Shown here in pieces: positions 43,371 through 53,311 of a DNA stretch of 64,000 nt. The DNA lies in the NCBI RefSeq assembly GCF_012974865.1, contig NZ_CP043633.1, forward strand, positions 1,931,001 through 1,995,000, written 5' to 3'. The translations under genes were made by a program, and so were the position numbers. The stretch's first letter is position 1. The number at the start of each line of letters is the position of its first letter. A model generated the notes under the pieces. The model ran no database searches, was not told the DNA's origin, and worked only from the letters and a program-made list of their open reading frames with translations. The DNA comes from Nonlabens sp. Ci31. GTDB lineage: Bacteria > Bacteroidota > Bacteroidia > Flavobacteriales > Flavobacteriaceae.

Positions 43371-44834
43371 TTAATATCCAGGATTTTGTTGAGCTCTCAA
43401 CGCTGGATTTCCGTTAAATTCTACTAGAGGCAAAGGCCATGTAAATCTATCGTCATTGATTGCAATAGTACAAGCTCCGAATGGAGTACAGTCTCCTGTA
43501 TCTCTATCAACTGTTCTATTTCCTTTGCTACCCATTCTTCTAAGATCTTTATATCTGTGTCCTTCAAAAGCAAATTCTAATCTTCTTTCGTCAAGAATAC
43601 CACCCCAAGCTTCCGTCTGACTTCCATAAGAAGGAGTCGCTTGGTCTGCACCATAACGAGCATCTCTGATTTGGTCAACAAATCCTGCTGCTCCAGCTGG
43701 ATCGTTTGCTTGTGCTCTTGCTTCAGCAAGAATAAGAACCATTTCTGAAGATCTTAAAATCTTATGGTCATTCATAAGAGGTCTTCCTTGTGAACCTCTA
43801 TACTTGTTTACCGTATAAACGTTACGTCCTGCTGCAGGCCATGGTTCAAATGCTGCTGCATTCACACCTCTTCTTACGTCATTTGCATCAAATGCATTGT
43901 ATAATGCTGTTGCAACTTCGTAATAAGGAGATCCAGCAATATCAGGTCCAGTAAAGGCATATTTAGCTCCTGCCCATCCACCATTGGATGAATCACCAGT
44001 ATTACCTTGACCATCAAATGCATCGTTGATAGTTCTTTCCAATTTCATGATCACCTCAGAATTGTCGGTATCTCTGAATACATTTTCATAAGCTGTTGTT
44101 CCAGCAAGTGGATAGCTAGTTGCTAGAGTCTGTGCTATTGGAGCGGCTGTAGTGTAATCTTCACGGTAAGCGGCAGCTCTAGCTTTTAGTGCTCTAGCAG
44201 CGTCTTTACTAAAAAATATAGAACCTGAATTTGCAGAAATTAAAGATACAGCAGTATCTAAATCGTCATAAATGAAATCAAATGTATCACCTGTAGTATT
44301 TCTAAGAGCGGTGTAACCTGTACCTGTTACAAAATCTACCACTGGTATCCCTAAAGATGTATCATCTGACATGTCCACAATATAAAGACTTGCTAGTTGA
44401 AGGTGTTGCCATGCTCTTATTGCATGAGCTTGACCTAAGATATTGTCTCTTCTAGCTTCATCTCCTGTTGCGTCCACTGTTGCAGCAGCCTCAATCACTA
44501 AATTTGTTCTTCTAATGCTGGAATAATTATTTCTCCATACGTTAGAAGGACCAGCATTATTAGAGGCCAGGTTAAATCGGTATAACGATTGCCCTTGACC
44601 ACCACTGTCAAATCCAATTCTAATTTCATCAGTAAAAACTGAAGTAAAGTGCATTTCAGCAGTAACAAACATACCTGTGTAGGCGTTTATTAGGGCGTCT
44701 TCCATGTCATCTAACGACTGTATTGCCGTAGCTGCATCAAGTACACCAGGTTGTCTAATATCAGTTGCATCCTCACAGCTAAAAACTAAGCTGGCCAATG
44801 CTAAACCAAAAACTATTTTAATATTTTTCATCAT
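43371..44834 (-). CDS. SusD/RagB-family outer-membrane lipoprotein
   Basis: 487 aa. Lipobox LVFSC, then EDATDIRQPG. Internal SusD hallmarks: ALINAYTGMF, AHAIRAWQHLQLASLY, the SEMVLILAEARAQ helix, and the C-terminal WGGILDERRLEFAFEGHRYKDLRR. Forms the lid of the SusC pore. Eleven nucleotides after the SusC gene. Two adjacent ATGs (44834, 44831) are possible starts. Confidence 0.96.
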   Translation of the reverse strand: MMKNIKIVFGLALASLVFSCEDATDIRQPGVLDAATAIQSLDDMEDALINAYTGMFVTAEMHFTSVFTDEIRIGFDSGGQGQSLYRFNLASNNAGPSNVWRNNYSSIRRTNLVIEAAATVDATGDEARRDNILGQAHAIRAWQHLQLASLYIVDMSDDTSLGIPVVDFVTGTGYTALRNTTGDTFDFIYDDLDTAVSLISANSGSIFFSKDAARALKARAAAYREDYTTAAPIAQTLATSYPLAGTTAYENVFRDTDNSEVIMKLERTINDAFDGQGNTGDSSNGGWAGAKYAFTGPDIAGSPYYEVATALYNAFDANDVRRGVNAAAFEPWPAAGRNVYTVNKYRGSQGRPLMNDHKILRSSEMVLILAEARAQANDPAGAAGFVDQIRDARYGADQATPSYGSQTEAWGGILDERRLEFAFEGHRYKDLRRMGSKGNRTVDRDTGDCTPFGACTIAINDDRFTWPLPLVEFNGNPALRAQQNPGY

Positions 44835-44845
44835 TATTTTTTTTA

Positions 44846-47800
44846 TTAAATTCCTAATTCAAGACCTATAGAGAGTTGTACTGGCGTAGGGAATCCTCTT
44901 GATCCGTTTGTTTGTGCTAATGGGTCATAACCTCTCCATTTAGAGAAAGTAAGAAGGTTTTCTGCATTAAAGAAAACATTTAATCTGCTCACTCCTAATT
45001 TAGAAAGAACTGCTTCATCAAAGTTATAACCTAATGTTACAAATCTTAAGTTTAAATAATCAGCTGACTGTAAATATCTAGTACTAGCAAAAGTGTTGAT
45101 ATTCGTTGCATCTAGTGATGGAATTGCAGTGTTTCTATTAGTAGGTGTCCAAGCATCCAACAAGTCTGTAGAAACGTTAAACTGACCTAAACTAGTAGGG
45201 TCTTGTACGTTTGCTAAGTCATTGTCAAAACGATCCAATCCAGTTGCAAAGTTCCATTGTGTATTTAAATAGAAATCTTTGTATTCCACATTTACGTTCA
45301 CACTACCTGTAAATTCAGGAAATAAATCTTTATTCAACCATACACGGTCTCTGTCTGGGTTAGGGTTTTCAGTTAGATCACCATTAGCGTCTAAGAATAA
45401 AAGATTACCGTTTGCTGGGTTTACACCTGCATATCGGATCGTATAATATTCAAAAACTCTATTACCTTCTCTACCAGTACCAATGATAGCATTTGAGTCA
45501 TCAGTGTTTAAATCTCTAATAATGTTCTTGTTGATGTTAGCAACACCACCTACAGTTAGAGCAAGTCCACCTTTTTCAGTTTTTCTAATCACGTCGTAGT
45601 TCAGAGATAAGTCAATACCTTTGTTGGTTAATATACCAAAGTTTCCAGCTAGGGAATAATTGTTTGTTCCTGCGATACCTGAAATATTGGTATTTGTAAA
45701 TAAATCAGTAGTATCACGATAGTACATATCTAAGCTACCTCTTAATCTAGAGTCAAATGCTTCAAAATCAAGACCTACGTTAAATTCTTTGGTAGTTTCC
45801 CATCTCAATCCGCTAAGACCAAAATTACTTACACCAACAGTTTGTAGACCAGCATAACCGGAACCTGTACCAAACGTATCTCTAAACAATCCTAAATCTG
45901 TGAATTGTGAACTAGTACCGAAAATTCCAAAGTTGTTTCCTTGGTTTACATACTGGTTACCTACTTCTCCATAAGAAAATCTTAACTTCAAGAAATCGAT
46001 ATCTGAATCTTCACCGAAGAAATCTTCTTTATGAATGTTCCAGAAAGCAGATACTGCATAAAAAGTACCCCATTTGTTATCACCTTCAAATCTGGAAGAA
46101 GCATCACGTCTTAGTGTTCCTGTAATTCCGTATTTATCGTCATAACTGTAATCGATACTACCGAAATAAGAGAATAAACCAGAGTTGTTATTATCAGCTC
46201 CAATAGTATCTACAAAGAAATCATTGGTAGGCTGATCAGCAACAAAACCTGAACCATCACCAAAAGCGAAAGTTCTCGCATCTAATCCATTTGCAAAATA
46301 ATTAAAACCTCTTAAGTGAGCCTTAAAGTATTCTGTGTATAGACCAATATTTAACCTGTGCTTTTCAGCAAAAACTTTATTGTAGTTTAAAGAAGTCGTC
46401 TGATTGAAGGTAAATTCTCTAACAGTAGATCCTTGTTGGAAACCTGCAGTAGGATTTGCTCCACCACCAAATAACAATGCGTTGAAAGAGTTAGATCCTT
46501 CAGCACGTGTTAAAACAGCATTTTGATAATCAATACCTGAAGTACTGTTTAAAGAGATGTCATCAGTAATCTTGTAGTTAAGGTTTAAACTTCCTACAAC
46601 TTTTATTTCCTCTACTTTTCTGTTATACGTTTTAAGTCTGTCTAAAAGAAACAAAGGTGTAGCAGCAAATTGTAAAGGACTTACTAAAGCTGCTCCATTT
46701 GTGTAATCACCAGCATTTAACCACGGCACCCCTGAAAATCCTGCTAAGACATAATTCCTGTTGATTGCTCCAGATCCAATACTGTTTGGTTCTTGACTAT
46801 CAGAATAGTTAGCAGTTAAATTCAACTTGTAGTTAAATTTGTCATTATCAGTACGTCCAGAAACGTTAGATCTTAAGTTGAATCTTTTTAATCTAGATTG
46901 TACTAAGATACCTTCTTGATCAAAGTAACCAAACGATGTAAACTGTCGAGAGTTTTTACCACCAGAAGAAAGACTTACGGTATTGTTTTGAGTAACACCA
47001 GTTCTAAAGAAATCTTCTCTCCAGTCGTTAGTGCCAGCTGCAGCAATTTCAGCATCTGTTAATGCAGTACCAGTACCCTGATAAGCACCAGCACCAAAAC
47101 CAACGCCTCTTTCTCTTTCAAGAGTAAGAAGTTGTTGAGAATTCATCATTCCGTAGTCGTTGTCCTGTAACTGAGTAAAAGTTGTTAAAGAGTTAAAAGA
47201 AACTTCTAAAGGAGTGTCAAAACCTCCTTGATTAGTTTCAATCACTACTACTCCGTTTGCACCACGATTTCCGTAAATAGCAGTTGCACCAGCATCCCTA
47301 AGAACACTAATTGTTTTGATGTCTTGTGGATTTAAACTACGAAAGTTGTCTTCATCTACATAAGCTCCATCAATAATAAACAAAGGTTCTCCATTACCGT
47401 TAATAGAACCAATACCTCTTAGGTTAATAGTAGAGTCACCACCTGGTTGTCCACTTGTGGTATTGATGTTTAAACCAGCAACCTGACCAGATAGCGTCTG
47501 CAAAATGTTTGCATTCGGTCTATTCTTGATCGTTTTGTCAGTTACCACACTCGAAGCTATACTACTTCTTACAGCAGTTGTAGTTCTATACCCGATAACA
47601 ACCACTTGATCTAAGGAAGTTTTCATTACCGTATTGATTACGGTTTGATTACCTACTAGGACTCTTACTTGGTCATAACCAGAATAAGTGAATACTAACG
47701 TATCTTCTGGATTAGCTTGGATTGAGTAATTTCCATCAAAGTCGGTTGTGGTGTTAGCACTTCCTCCTTTTACAGAGACGACAGCCCCAAAGAGACCACC

Positions 47801-47902
47801 TTCTGTATCAGTTACCTTTCCGGTAACGGTTTGCTGCGCAAAAGCTACTTGCACAACTAACGCTAGTAAAAGCGTTAAAATTCCATTTAATTTTGTTTTC
47901 AT
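44846..47902 (-). CDS. SusC/RagA-family TonB-dependent transporter
   Basis: 1018 aa. Signal peptide (ending VAFAQ), carboxypeptidase-D-like beta domain (TVTGKVTDTEGGLFGAVVSV), a TonB-box-like stretch (QVVVIGYRT), plug domain with IIDGAYVDEDNFRSLNPQDI and LRDAGATAIYGNRGANGVV, and a large barrel ending in LSIGLELGI. Imports a bulky nutrient together with SusD. No glycosidase, sulfatase or regulator lies nearby, so the substrate could be a glycan or a peptide. Confidence 0.97.
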   Translation of the reverse strand: MKTKLNGILTLLLALVVQVAFAQQTVTGKVTDTEGGLFGAVVSVKGGSANTTTDFDGNYSIQANPEDTLVFTYSGYDQVRVLVGNQTVINTVMKTSLDQVVVIGYRTTTAVRSSIASSVVTDKTIKNRPNANILQTLSGQVAGLNINTTSGQPGGDSTINLRGIGSINGNGEPLFIIDGAYVDEDNFRSLNPQDIKTISVLRDAGATAIYGNRGANGVVVIETNQGGFDTPLEVSFNSLTTFTQLQDNDYGMMNSQQLLTLERERGVGFGAGAYQGTGTALTDAEIAAAGTNDWREDFFRTGVTQNNTVSLSSGGKNSRQFTSFGYFDQEGILVQSRLKRFNLRSNVSGRTDNDKFNYKLNLTANYSDSQEPNSIGSGAINRNYVLAGFSGVPWLNAGDYTNGAALVSPLQFAATPLFLLDRLKTYNRKVEEIKVVGSLNLNYKITDDISLNSTSGIDYQNAVLTRAEGSNSFNALLFGGGANPTAGFQQGSTVREFTFNQTTSLNYNKVFAEKHRLNIGLYTEYFKAHLRGFNYFANGLDARTFAFGDGSGFVADQPTNDFFVDTIGADNNNSGLFSYFGSIDYSYDDKYGITGTLRRDASSRFEGDNKWGTFYAVSAFWNIHKEDFFGEDSDIDFLKLRFSYGEVGNQYVNQGNNFGIFGTSSQFTDLGLFRDTFGTGSGYAGLQTVGVSNFGLSGLRWETTKEFNVGLDFEAFDSRLRGSLDMYYRDTTDLFTNTNISGIAGTNNYSLAGNFGILTNKGIDLSLNYDVIRKTEKGGLALTVGGVANINKNIIRDLNTDDSNAIIGTGREGNRVFEYYTIRYAGVNPANGNLLFLDANGDLTENPNPDRDRVWLNKDLFPEFTGSVNVNVEYKDFYLNTQWNFATGLDRFDNDLANVQDPTSLGQFNVSTDLLDAWTPTNRNTAIPSLDATNINTFASTRYLQSADYLNLRFVTLGYNFDEAVLSKLGVSRLNVFFNAENLLTFSKWRGYDPLAQTNGSRGFPTPVQLSIGLELGI

Positions 47903-48019
47903 GTTTAGATTTATTTGAATTAGCCAGTGCCAAAAATCAAAAAAAGAAGTTAATAAAACAACTTTTATGGACTCTATTTATACTATTTATTTAAATAGCC
48001 TTAACATTAAGCTAACATC

Positions 48020-49666
48020 TTAGAAGTTTATCTTTAGGTTGATGTGAGCTACTGTGCTGGATAAGTCCACTTTAGCATCATCAAAACGGCCGTTAGCGAT
48101 GCTTAAATTTAAAATTCCAGCCTGTGTTAAAATTGCAATCCCACCACCAAATCCGTATAATTCATCAAGCTTTTTACTATTAAAATTCTCAAACACCCCT
48201 ATATCTAGAATACTGTGTAGGTAGATTTGATCATTTAAACGGTATCTATACTCAGTTGCGAGCGTGGTATAGAAAGAGCTATCTATGCTGTTTTGGTTAA
48301 ATCCTCTAATACTTCCCAGACCGCCGAATTGATAAAGCTCATTGAACTGGATATTATCAGACTTTAAATAGGTACTTGTCAACCTACCTAAAAACTTACT
48401 TCTATAACTTAGATGCCACAACTTTAAAAAGGTTGCGTGAAAATTGAATTGATTTTCAGAATTGTTTTCAATAGTCCTTTTATTCATCCCTATACGGGTA
48501 GTTAGCCATAGGTTTTCTGGCATCAAAAGGTCTGTAGTCTGCTTTTTAATCTCTGTTCTTAGTTCTATACCGTTTTTGGAAAAATCTTCTAAGTTGGCAT
48601 CTTGTCCTGTAGCCGTAGAGGTAGTGCTGATATAATTGATTCCTAATGTACTGCTCCAGTCGGGTTTGTAAAACAGTCCAGCTGTTATAGATGTTCTTTG
48701 GTAGGTACTGTCGCGCCTTTGTATCTCCAGCATAGAATTGATACCTAGAGGTGTTTTCCATAAGTATGGAAGGTCTATACTTGTTGTAAATCGTGTTTGG
48801 TCGCCATTGTCGTTCCTGTATTCTAGAAGAAATGTCTCTGCTCTATCCAGATTGTTTTGAAGTTTAAGGTTTACATAACCGTTTAGTTCTAGTTTACCCT
48901 TATTCGAATTATTAAAACCTATCAAACCATCGGCACTATTTGTTTTTATCTTTTCTAGATATATAAACACCGTGGTGCTATCTTGTTTGAATAAGACTTC
49001 TGTTTCTTTCGTTTTTTTAACAAAAGGCATATTGTCAAGACTTTTCTCTAGTCGCTCAATAGTTCTATCGTTATAGGTGTTTTTTCTTTTAGTAAAATTT
49101 TGTAAGGTATTGGTAGGGAATTTGTCATATCCCTTGACTGTTATGCGGTTTATAAATCTTTTTCTTCTCTGAGAAATCGTTAAGGTAGCCTCAATGGTAT
49201 CGGTGTGGTCAAATTTAAAATTGGCTAGTTTGGTTTTGGTAAAAGGAAATCCTTCCTGTTTCACGCGATTGTTGAGTTCAGATAGAAAATTTTCAATTTC
49301 ATTTATTGGAATGAAGTTTCGCTTTCGCGAAAGCGAAATCACTTTCATAACCTCTTTCCCAAGAACGGTATCTTCCTTCATACGCACGTGAGAATACTTC
49401 CTGTTGAGTACGATTTCTAATTGTTGTAAACTGTCATTGATCTTTTGTTGCTTATGGATAAGAAGGTTCAGGTATCCCTTTTTCCATAGGGATGCTCTAA
49501 TGCTGTCGGTTAGTTGGAGGCTGTTTCTGTCTTTCAAAAGAATCTGTACAAGGGAGTCTGCTGGAGAAACCCTTGTTTTTTTAAAGGCCAATTGGAGTTG
49601 ATTGTTCTGACAAATGCCCAGATTTAAAAATAGCATGTATATAATAAGGGCGTAGGTGTGTTTCAA
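48020..49666 (-). CDS. Omp85-superfamily outer-membrane protein
   Basis: 548 aa from a TTG start (MKHTYALIIYMLFLNLGICQ, a signal peptide); the next ATG would cut most of the signal. Residues about 60-220 resemble POTRA domains (INRITVKGYDKFPTNTLQNF); the rest is a barrel that includes GSIRGFNQNS, the Omp85 loop-6 (V/I)RGF motif. Could export or insert a specific partner, but none is adjacent. Exact palindrome copy in the N-terminal part (LSRKR). Confidence 0.82.
   Translation of the reverse strand: MKHTYALIIYMLFLNLGICQNNQLQLAFKKTRVSPADSLVQILLKDRNSLQLTDSIRASLWKKGYLNLLIHKQQKINDSLQQLEIVLNRKYSHVRMKEDTVLGKEVMKVISLSRKRNFIPINEIENFLSELNNRVKQEGFPFTKTKLANFKFDHTDTIEATLTISQRRKRFINRITVKGYDKFPTNTLQNFTKRKNTYNDRTIERLEKSLDNMPFVKKTKETEVLFKQDSTTVFIYLEKIKTNSADGLIGFNNSNKGKLELNGYVNLKLQNNLDRAETFLLEYRNDNGDQTRFTTSIDLPYLWKTPLGINSMLEIQRRDSTYQRTSITAGLFYKPDWSSTLGINYISTTSTATGQDANLEDFSKNGIELRTEIKKQTTDLLMPENLWLTTRIGMNKRTIENNSENQFNFHATFLKLWHLSYRSKFLGRLTSTYLKSDNIQFNELYQFGGLGSIRGFNQNSIDSSFYTTLATEYRYRLNDQIYLHSILDIGVFENFNSKKLDELYGFGGGIAILTQAGILNLSIANGRFDDAKVDLSSTVAHINLKINF
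49320..49335. repeat. 16-bp palindrome, exact copy (in Omp85-like gene)
   Basis: CGCTTTCGCGAAAGCG; with TT/AA flanks it extends to at least 20 perfect base pairs. Encodes LSRKR. Confidence 0.9.
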
Positions 49667-49766
49667 TGGAGTTTTATTATTTGGGCTTAAACCTATGAAT
49701 TAACGTATGAAATCGTTCTATTCTTATGCATTTAAAAAAGATATACTAAATATTTGAAACTGAGGT

Positions 49767-49796
49767 TTGAATAAGTCAATTTTATTCTTACCTTTG
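49767..49796 (+). promoter_or_regulatory. promoter of the str/S10 ribosomal cluster
   Basis: TTG (49767-49769), 19-nt spacer, TACCTTTG (49789-49796). The rpsL ATG is 41 nt downstream. Full consensus match, as expected for a highly expressed operon. Confidence 0.82.
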
Positions 49797-49837
49797 CCGA
49801 CCCTTAAAAAAGGATTAATTTATTAGCGTAAAACAAT

Positions 49838-50212
49838 ATGCCAACGATTTCACAATTAGTACGTAAAGGAAGAGCCAAAATAACCAAGAAGAGTAAATCG
49901 GCTGCTTTAGATTCATGTCCTCAACGTCGTGGAGTATGTACTCGTGTTTACACCACAACACCAAAGAAGCCTAACTCAGCAATGAGAAAGGTTGCTCGTG
50001 TTAGACTTACCAACGGTAAGGAAGTAAACGCGTACATTCCAGGAGAAGGACACAATCTACAGGAGCATTCGATAGTATTGGTTAGAGGTGGAAGGGTAAA
50101 AGATTTGCCAGGAGTTAGATATCACATTGTGCGAGGAGCACTGGACACCGCTGGTGTTGCAGACCGTACACAACGTAGATCTAAATACGGTGCAAAACGC
50201 CCTAAGAAGTAA
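49838..50212 (+). CDS. rpsL: 30S ribosomal protein S12 (uS12)
   Basis: 124 aa decoding-centre protein. [18 protein letters not shown] and [12 protein letters not shown] carry Lys at both classical streptomycin positions, so the allele is the sensitive wild type. The D-containing [11 protein letters not shown] loop is intact. First gene of the cluster. Confidence 0.99.
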   Translation: MPTISQLVRKGRAKITKKSKSAALDSCPQRRGVCTRVYTTTPKKPNSAMRKVARVRLTNGKEVNAYIPGEGHNLQEHSIVLVRGGRVKDLPGVRYHIVRGALDTAGVADRTQRRSKYGAKRPKK

Positions 50213-50280
50213 ACTAAATTTTAAAAGATTGGAGCATACTCTGTTCCTATTTTTTTAATTAACAATTTCAACAAGAAGAA

Positions 50281-50757
50281 ATGAGAAAAAGACAGGCCAA
50301 GAAGCGTCCTATCCTTCCGGATCCACGCTTTAAAGACCAGCTAGTAACACGTTTCGTTAACATGATGATGTTACACGGAAAGAAGTCTACAGCGTTCAAA
50401 CTTTTTTATGATGCAATGGATATCGTAGAGGAGAAAAATCAAGATGAAGAGAAAACTTCACTAGAAGTGTGGAAAGATGCGTTATCCAACGTTATGCCAC
50501 ATGTAGAAGTGCGTTCCCGCCGTGTAGGTGGAGCAACTTTTCAAATTCCAATGCAAATCAGACCAGATAGAAAAATCTCTACTGCTATGAAATGGTTGAT
50601 TAGTTACTCTCGTAAGCGTAATGAGAAATCATTTTCTGTAAGACTAGCTTCTGAAATTCTAGCTGCGGCTAAGGAAGAAGGTGCCGCTGTTAAAAAGAAA
50701 GTGGATACTCATAAAATGGCTGAAGCAAATAAAGCATTTTCACACTTTAGATTCTAA
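50281..50757 (+). CDS. rpsG: 30S ribosomal protein S7 (uS7)
   Basis: 158 aa; nucleates assembly of the 30S head by binding the 3' domain of 16S r[22 protein letters not shown] and the C-terminal [15 protein letters not shown] match the family. 68 nt after rpsL and 2 nt before fusA. Confidence 0.99.
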   Translation: MRKRQAKKRPILPDPRFKDQLVTRFVNMMMLHGKKSTAFKLFYDAMDIVEEKNQDEEKTSLEVWKDALSNVMPHVEVRSRRVGGATFQIPMQIRPDRKISTAMKWLISYSRKRNEKSFSVRLASEILAAAKEEGAAVKKKVDTHKMAEANKAFSHFRF

Positions 50758-50759
50758 AA

Positions 50760-52901
50760 ATGGCACAAAGAGATTTAAAATACACAAGAAATATTGGTAT
50801 TGCTGCGCACATTGATGCGGGTAAAACCACTACGACAGAGCGTATTCTTTTTTACACAGGAGTAAGTCATAAGATAGGTGAAGTACATGATGGTGCTGCT
50901 ACTATGGACTGGATGGAGCAAGAGCAGGAACGTGGTATTACCATTACTTCTGCAGCTACTACTTGTACATGGAAATTTCCAATGGAAAATGCAGAGCCGT
51001 TACCAGAAACTAAAGATTATCATTTTAATATTATAGACACACCAGGTCACGTTGACTTTACTGTGGAAGTTAATAGATCGTTACGTGTCCTTGATGGATT
51101 GGTATTTTTATTTAGTGCCGTTGATGGTGTGGAGCCTCAATCGGAAACTAACTGGAGACTTGCTGATAACTATAAAGTGCCTCGTATAGGTTTTGTAAAC
51201 AAAATGGACCGTCAAGGTTCTAACTTTCTTGCTGTTTGTCAGCAGGTAAAAGACATGTTGAAATCTAACGCAGTGCCGATTGTTTTAAACATTGGTGATG
51301 AGGATGAATTTAAAGGAATCATTGACCTTGTTAAAAACCGTGCTATTGTATGGCATGACGATACTCAAGGAGCGACATTTGATGTGGTCGCTATTCCTGA
51401 GGAATTGAAAGAAGAGTCCAGAAAATATCGTGGAATGCTTATCGAAGAGGTAGCTGCATATGATGAGAACTTACTGGAAAAATATATGGAGGATGAAGAC
51501 TCTATTACGGAAGATGAAGTGCATGCTGCCCTTCGTGCCGCTGTAATGGATATGTCTATTATTCCTATGATTTGTGGGTCTGCATTTAAAAATAAAGGTG
51601 TTCAGTTTTTATTAGATGCTGTATGTCGTTATTTACCTGCTCCTACAGATAAAGAGGGTATTTATGGTATCAATCCTAATACCGAAGAAAAAGAATTGCG
51701 TAGACCAGATGTGAATGAGCCTTTTGCCGCTCTTGCATTTAAAATTGCTACAGACCCATTTGTTGGTCGTTTAGCTTTCTTCCGCGCTTATTCTGGACGT
51801 CTAGATGCGGGTTCTTACATTCTTAACAACCGCTCAGGTAAAAAAGAACGTATTTCACGTATTTATCAGATGCACTCTAACAAACAAAATGCTATCGATT
51901 ATATCGAGGCAGGAGACATAGGTGCAGCAGTAGGTTTTAAAGACATCAAGACTGGGGATACCATGACTGATGAAAAGCACCCTATTGTTTTGGAATCAAT
52001 GGACTTTCCAGATCCAGTTATCGGTATCGCAGTAGAGCCAAAAACTAAGGCAGATGTGGATAAAATGGGTATGGCTTTAGCTAAACTTGCTGAAGAAGAT
52101 CCTACATTCCAGGTTAGAACTGATGAAGCCTCAGGACAGACGATTATCTCTGGAATGGGTGAGTTACACTTAGACATTATTGTGGACCGTATGCGTCGCG
52201 AGTTTAAGGTGGAGCTTAATCAAGGTCAACCGCAAGTAGAGTATAAAGAAGCTATTACAAGAGCTGCAACTCACAGAGAAACTTATAAAAAGCAATCTGG
52301 TGGTCGTGGTAAATTTGGAGACATTGTATTTACTATTGAGCCTGCTGAACCAACGGAGGAAGGTAAAATAGAAGAAGGTCTTCAATTTGTAAATAAAATC
52401 AAAGGTGGTAATGTTCCTAAGGAATTTATCCCTGCCATTGAGAAAGGTTTTCGTGAATCAATGAAAGCAGGTCCTCTTGCCGGATTTGAGATGGATAGTA
52501 TGAGAGTAACATTGACTGATGGATCGTTCCACCCTGTGGATTCTGATGCACTTTCATTTGAACTTGCTGCTAAAATGGGTTATAAGGCTTCTGCAAAATC
52601 TGCTGGTGCTGTAATTCTAGAACCTATTATGAAACTTGAAGTTATTACTCCAGAAGAAAACATGGGTGATATCGTAGGTGACCTTAACCGTCGTCGTGGT
52701 CAAGTGAATGATATGAGTGACCGTAATGGTGCTAAGGTTGTTAAAGCTGATGTGCCGTTGTCTGAGATGTTTGGTTATGTAACAACCTTACGTACGCTTT
52801 CTTCTGGTCGCGCAACTTCCACAATGTCATTTTCACATTATGCTGAGACTCCTTCTAACATTAGTGAAGAAGTAATCGCAGCAACAAAAGGTAACAATTA
52901 A
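50760..52901 (+). CDS. fusA: elongation factor G
   Basis: 713 aa GTPase that drives translocation and, with RRF, ribosome recycling. G1 [16 protein letters not shown]2 [12 protein letters not shown]3 DTPGHVDF, G4 VNKMDRQG, then domains II-V ([33 protein letters not shown]). Placed between rpsG and rpsJ with no tuf gene. Confidence 0.99.
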   Translation: MAQRDLKYTRNIGIAAHIDAGKTTTTERILFYTGVSHKIGEVHDGAATMDWMEQEQERGITITSAATTCTWKFPMENAEPLPETKDYHFNIIDTPGHVDFTVEVNRSLRVLDGLVFLFSAVDGVEPQSETNWRLADNYKVPRIGFVNKMDRQGSNFLAVCQQVKDMLKSNAVPIVLNIGDEDEFKGIIDLVKNRAIVWHDDTQGATFDVVAIPEELKEESRKYRGMLIEEVAAYDENLLEKYMEDEDSITEDEVHAALRAAVMDMSIIPMICGSAFKNKGVQFLLDAVCRYLPAPTDKEGIYGINPNTEEKELRRPDVNEPFAALAFKIATDPFVGRLAFFRAYSGRLDAGSYILNNRSGKKERISRIYQMHSNKQNAIDYIEAGDIGAAVGFKDIKTGDTMTDEKHPIVLESMDFPDPVIGIAVEPKTKADVDKMGMALAKLAEEDPTFQVRTDEASGQTIISGMGELHLDIIVDRMRREFKVELNQGQPQVEYKEAITRAATHRETYKKQSGGRGKFGDIVFTIEPAEPTEEGKIEEGLQFVNKIKGGNVPKEFIPAIEKGFRESMKAGPLAGFEMDSMRVTLTDGSFHPVDSDALSFELAAKMGYKASAKSAGAVILEPIMKLEVITPEENMGDIVGDLNRRRGQVNDMSDRNGAKVVKADVPLSEMFGYVTTLRTLSSGRATSTMSFSHYAETPSNISEEVIAATKGNN

Positions 52902-52912
52902 TATTTCAAACG

Positions 52913-53218
52913 ATGAGTCAAAAAATCAGAATTAAACTTAAGTCTTACGATTATATGCTGGTGGATAAATCTGCTGAAAAAATCGTAAAAACTGTAAAAA
53001 GTACAGGTGCTGTTGTAACTGGACCTATTCCACTTCCAACACACAAAAAAATCTTTACAGTATTAAGATCTCCTCACGTAAATAAAAAATCTCGTGAGCA
53101 GTTTCAATTGAGTTCCTACAAGAGGCTTCTTGACATTTATAGTTCTTCTTCAAAGACTATAGATGCGCTTATGAAGTTAGAGCTTCCTAGTGGAGTTGAA
53201 GTGGAAATCAAGGTATAA
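52913..53218 (+). CDS. rpsJ: 30S ribosomal protein S10 (uS10)
   Basis: 101 aa. [21 protein letters not shown] and [20 protein letters not shown] match the NusE/S10 fold; also part of antitermination complexes. Followed by a 93-nt spacer with a strong hairpin. Confidence 0.99.
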   Translation: MSQKIRIKLKSYDYMLVDKSAEKIVKTVKSTGAVVTGPIPLPTHKKIFTVLRSPHVNKKSREQFQLSSYKRLLDIYSSSSKTIDALMKLELPSGVEVEIKV

Positions 53219-53246
53219 TTATTATACGAACGATAGTAAAATTGAT

Positions 53247-53274
53247 ATGTACCGCTTTTGTGAAAGCGGTACAT
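53247..53274 (+). repeat. 12-bp hairpin containing a palindrome copy, between rpsJ and rplC
   Basis: ATGTACCGCTTT pairs perfectly with AAAGCGGTACAT around a 4-nt TGTG loop. The core CGCTTTTGTGAAAGCG (53253-53268) differs from the 16-bp palindrome at two central positions. No T-run follows directly, so it is more likely an RNA-processing, pausing or stability element than a full terminator. Confidence 0.8.
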
Positions 53275-53311
53275 TCTAAAAAGTTTTTAAATAACAATTA
53301 ATTAAATAAAT

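Noticed and set aside
42872..43417. Plus-strand open frame of 181 codons opposite the SusCD lipoprotein
   Set aside because: Antisense to a clear lipoprotein gene and its end; repetitive Val/Ser/Thr translation explained by the opposite strand.
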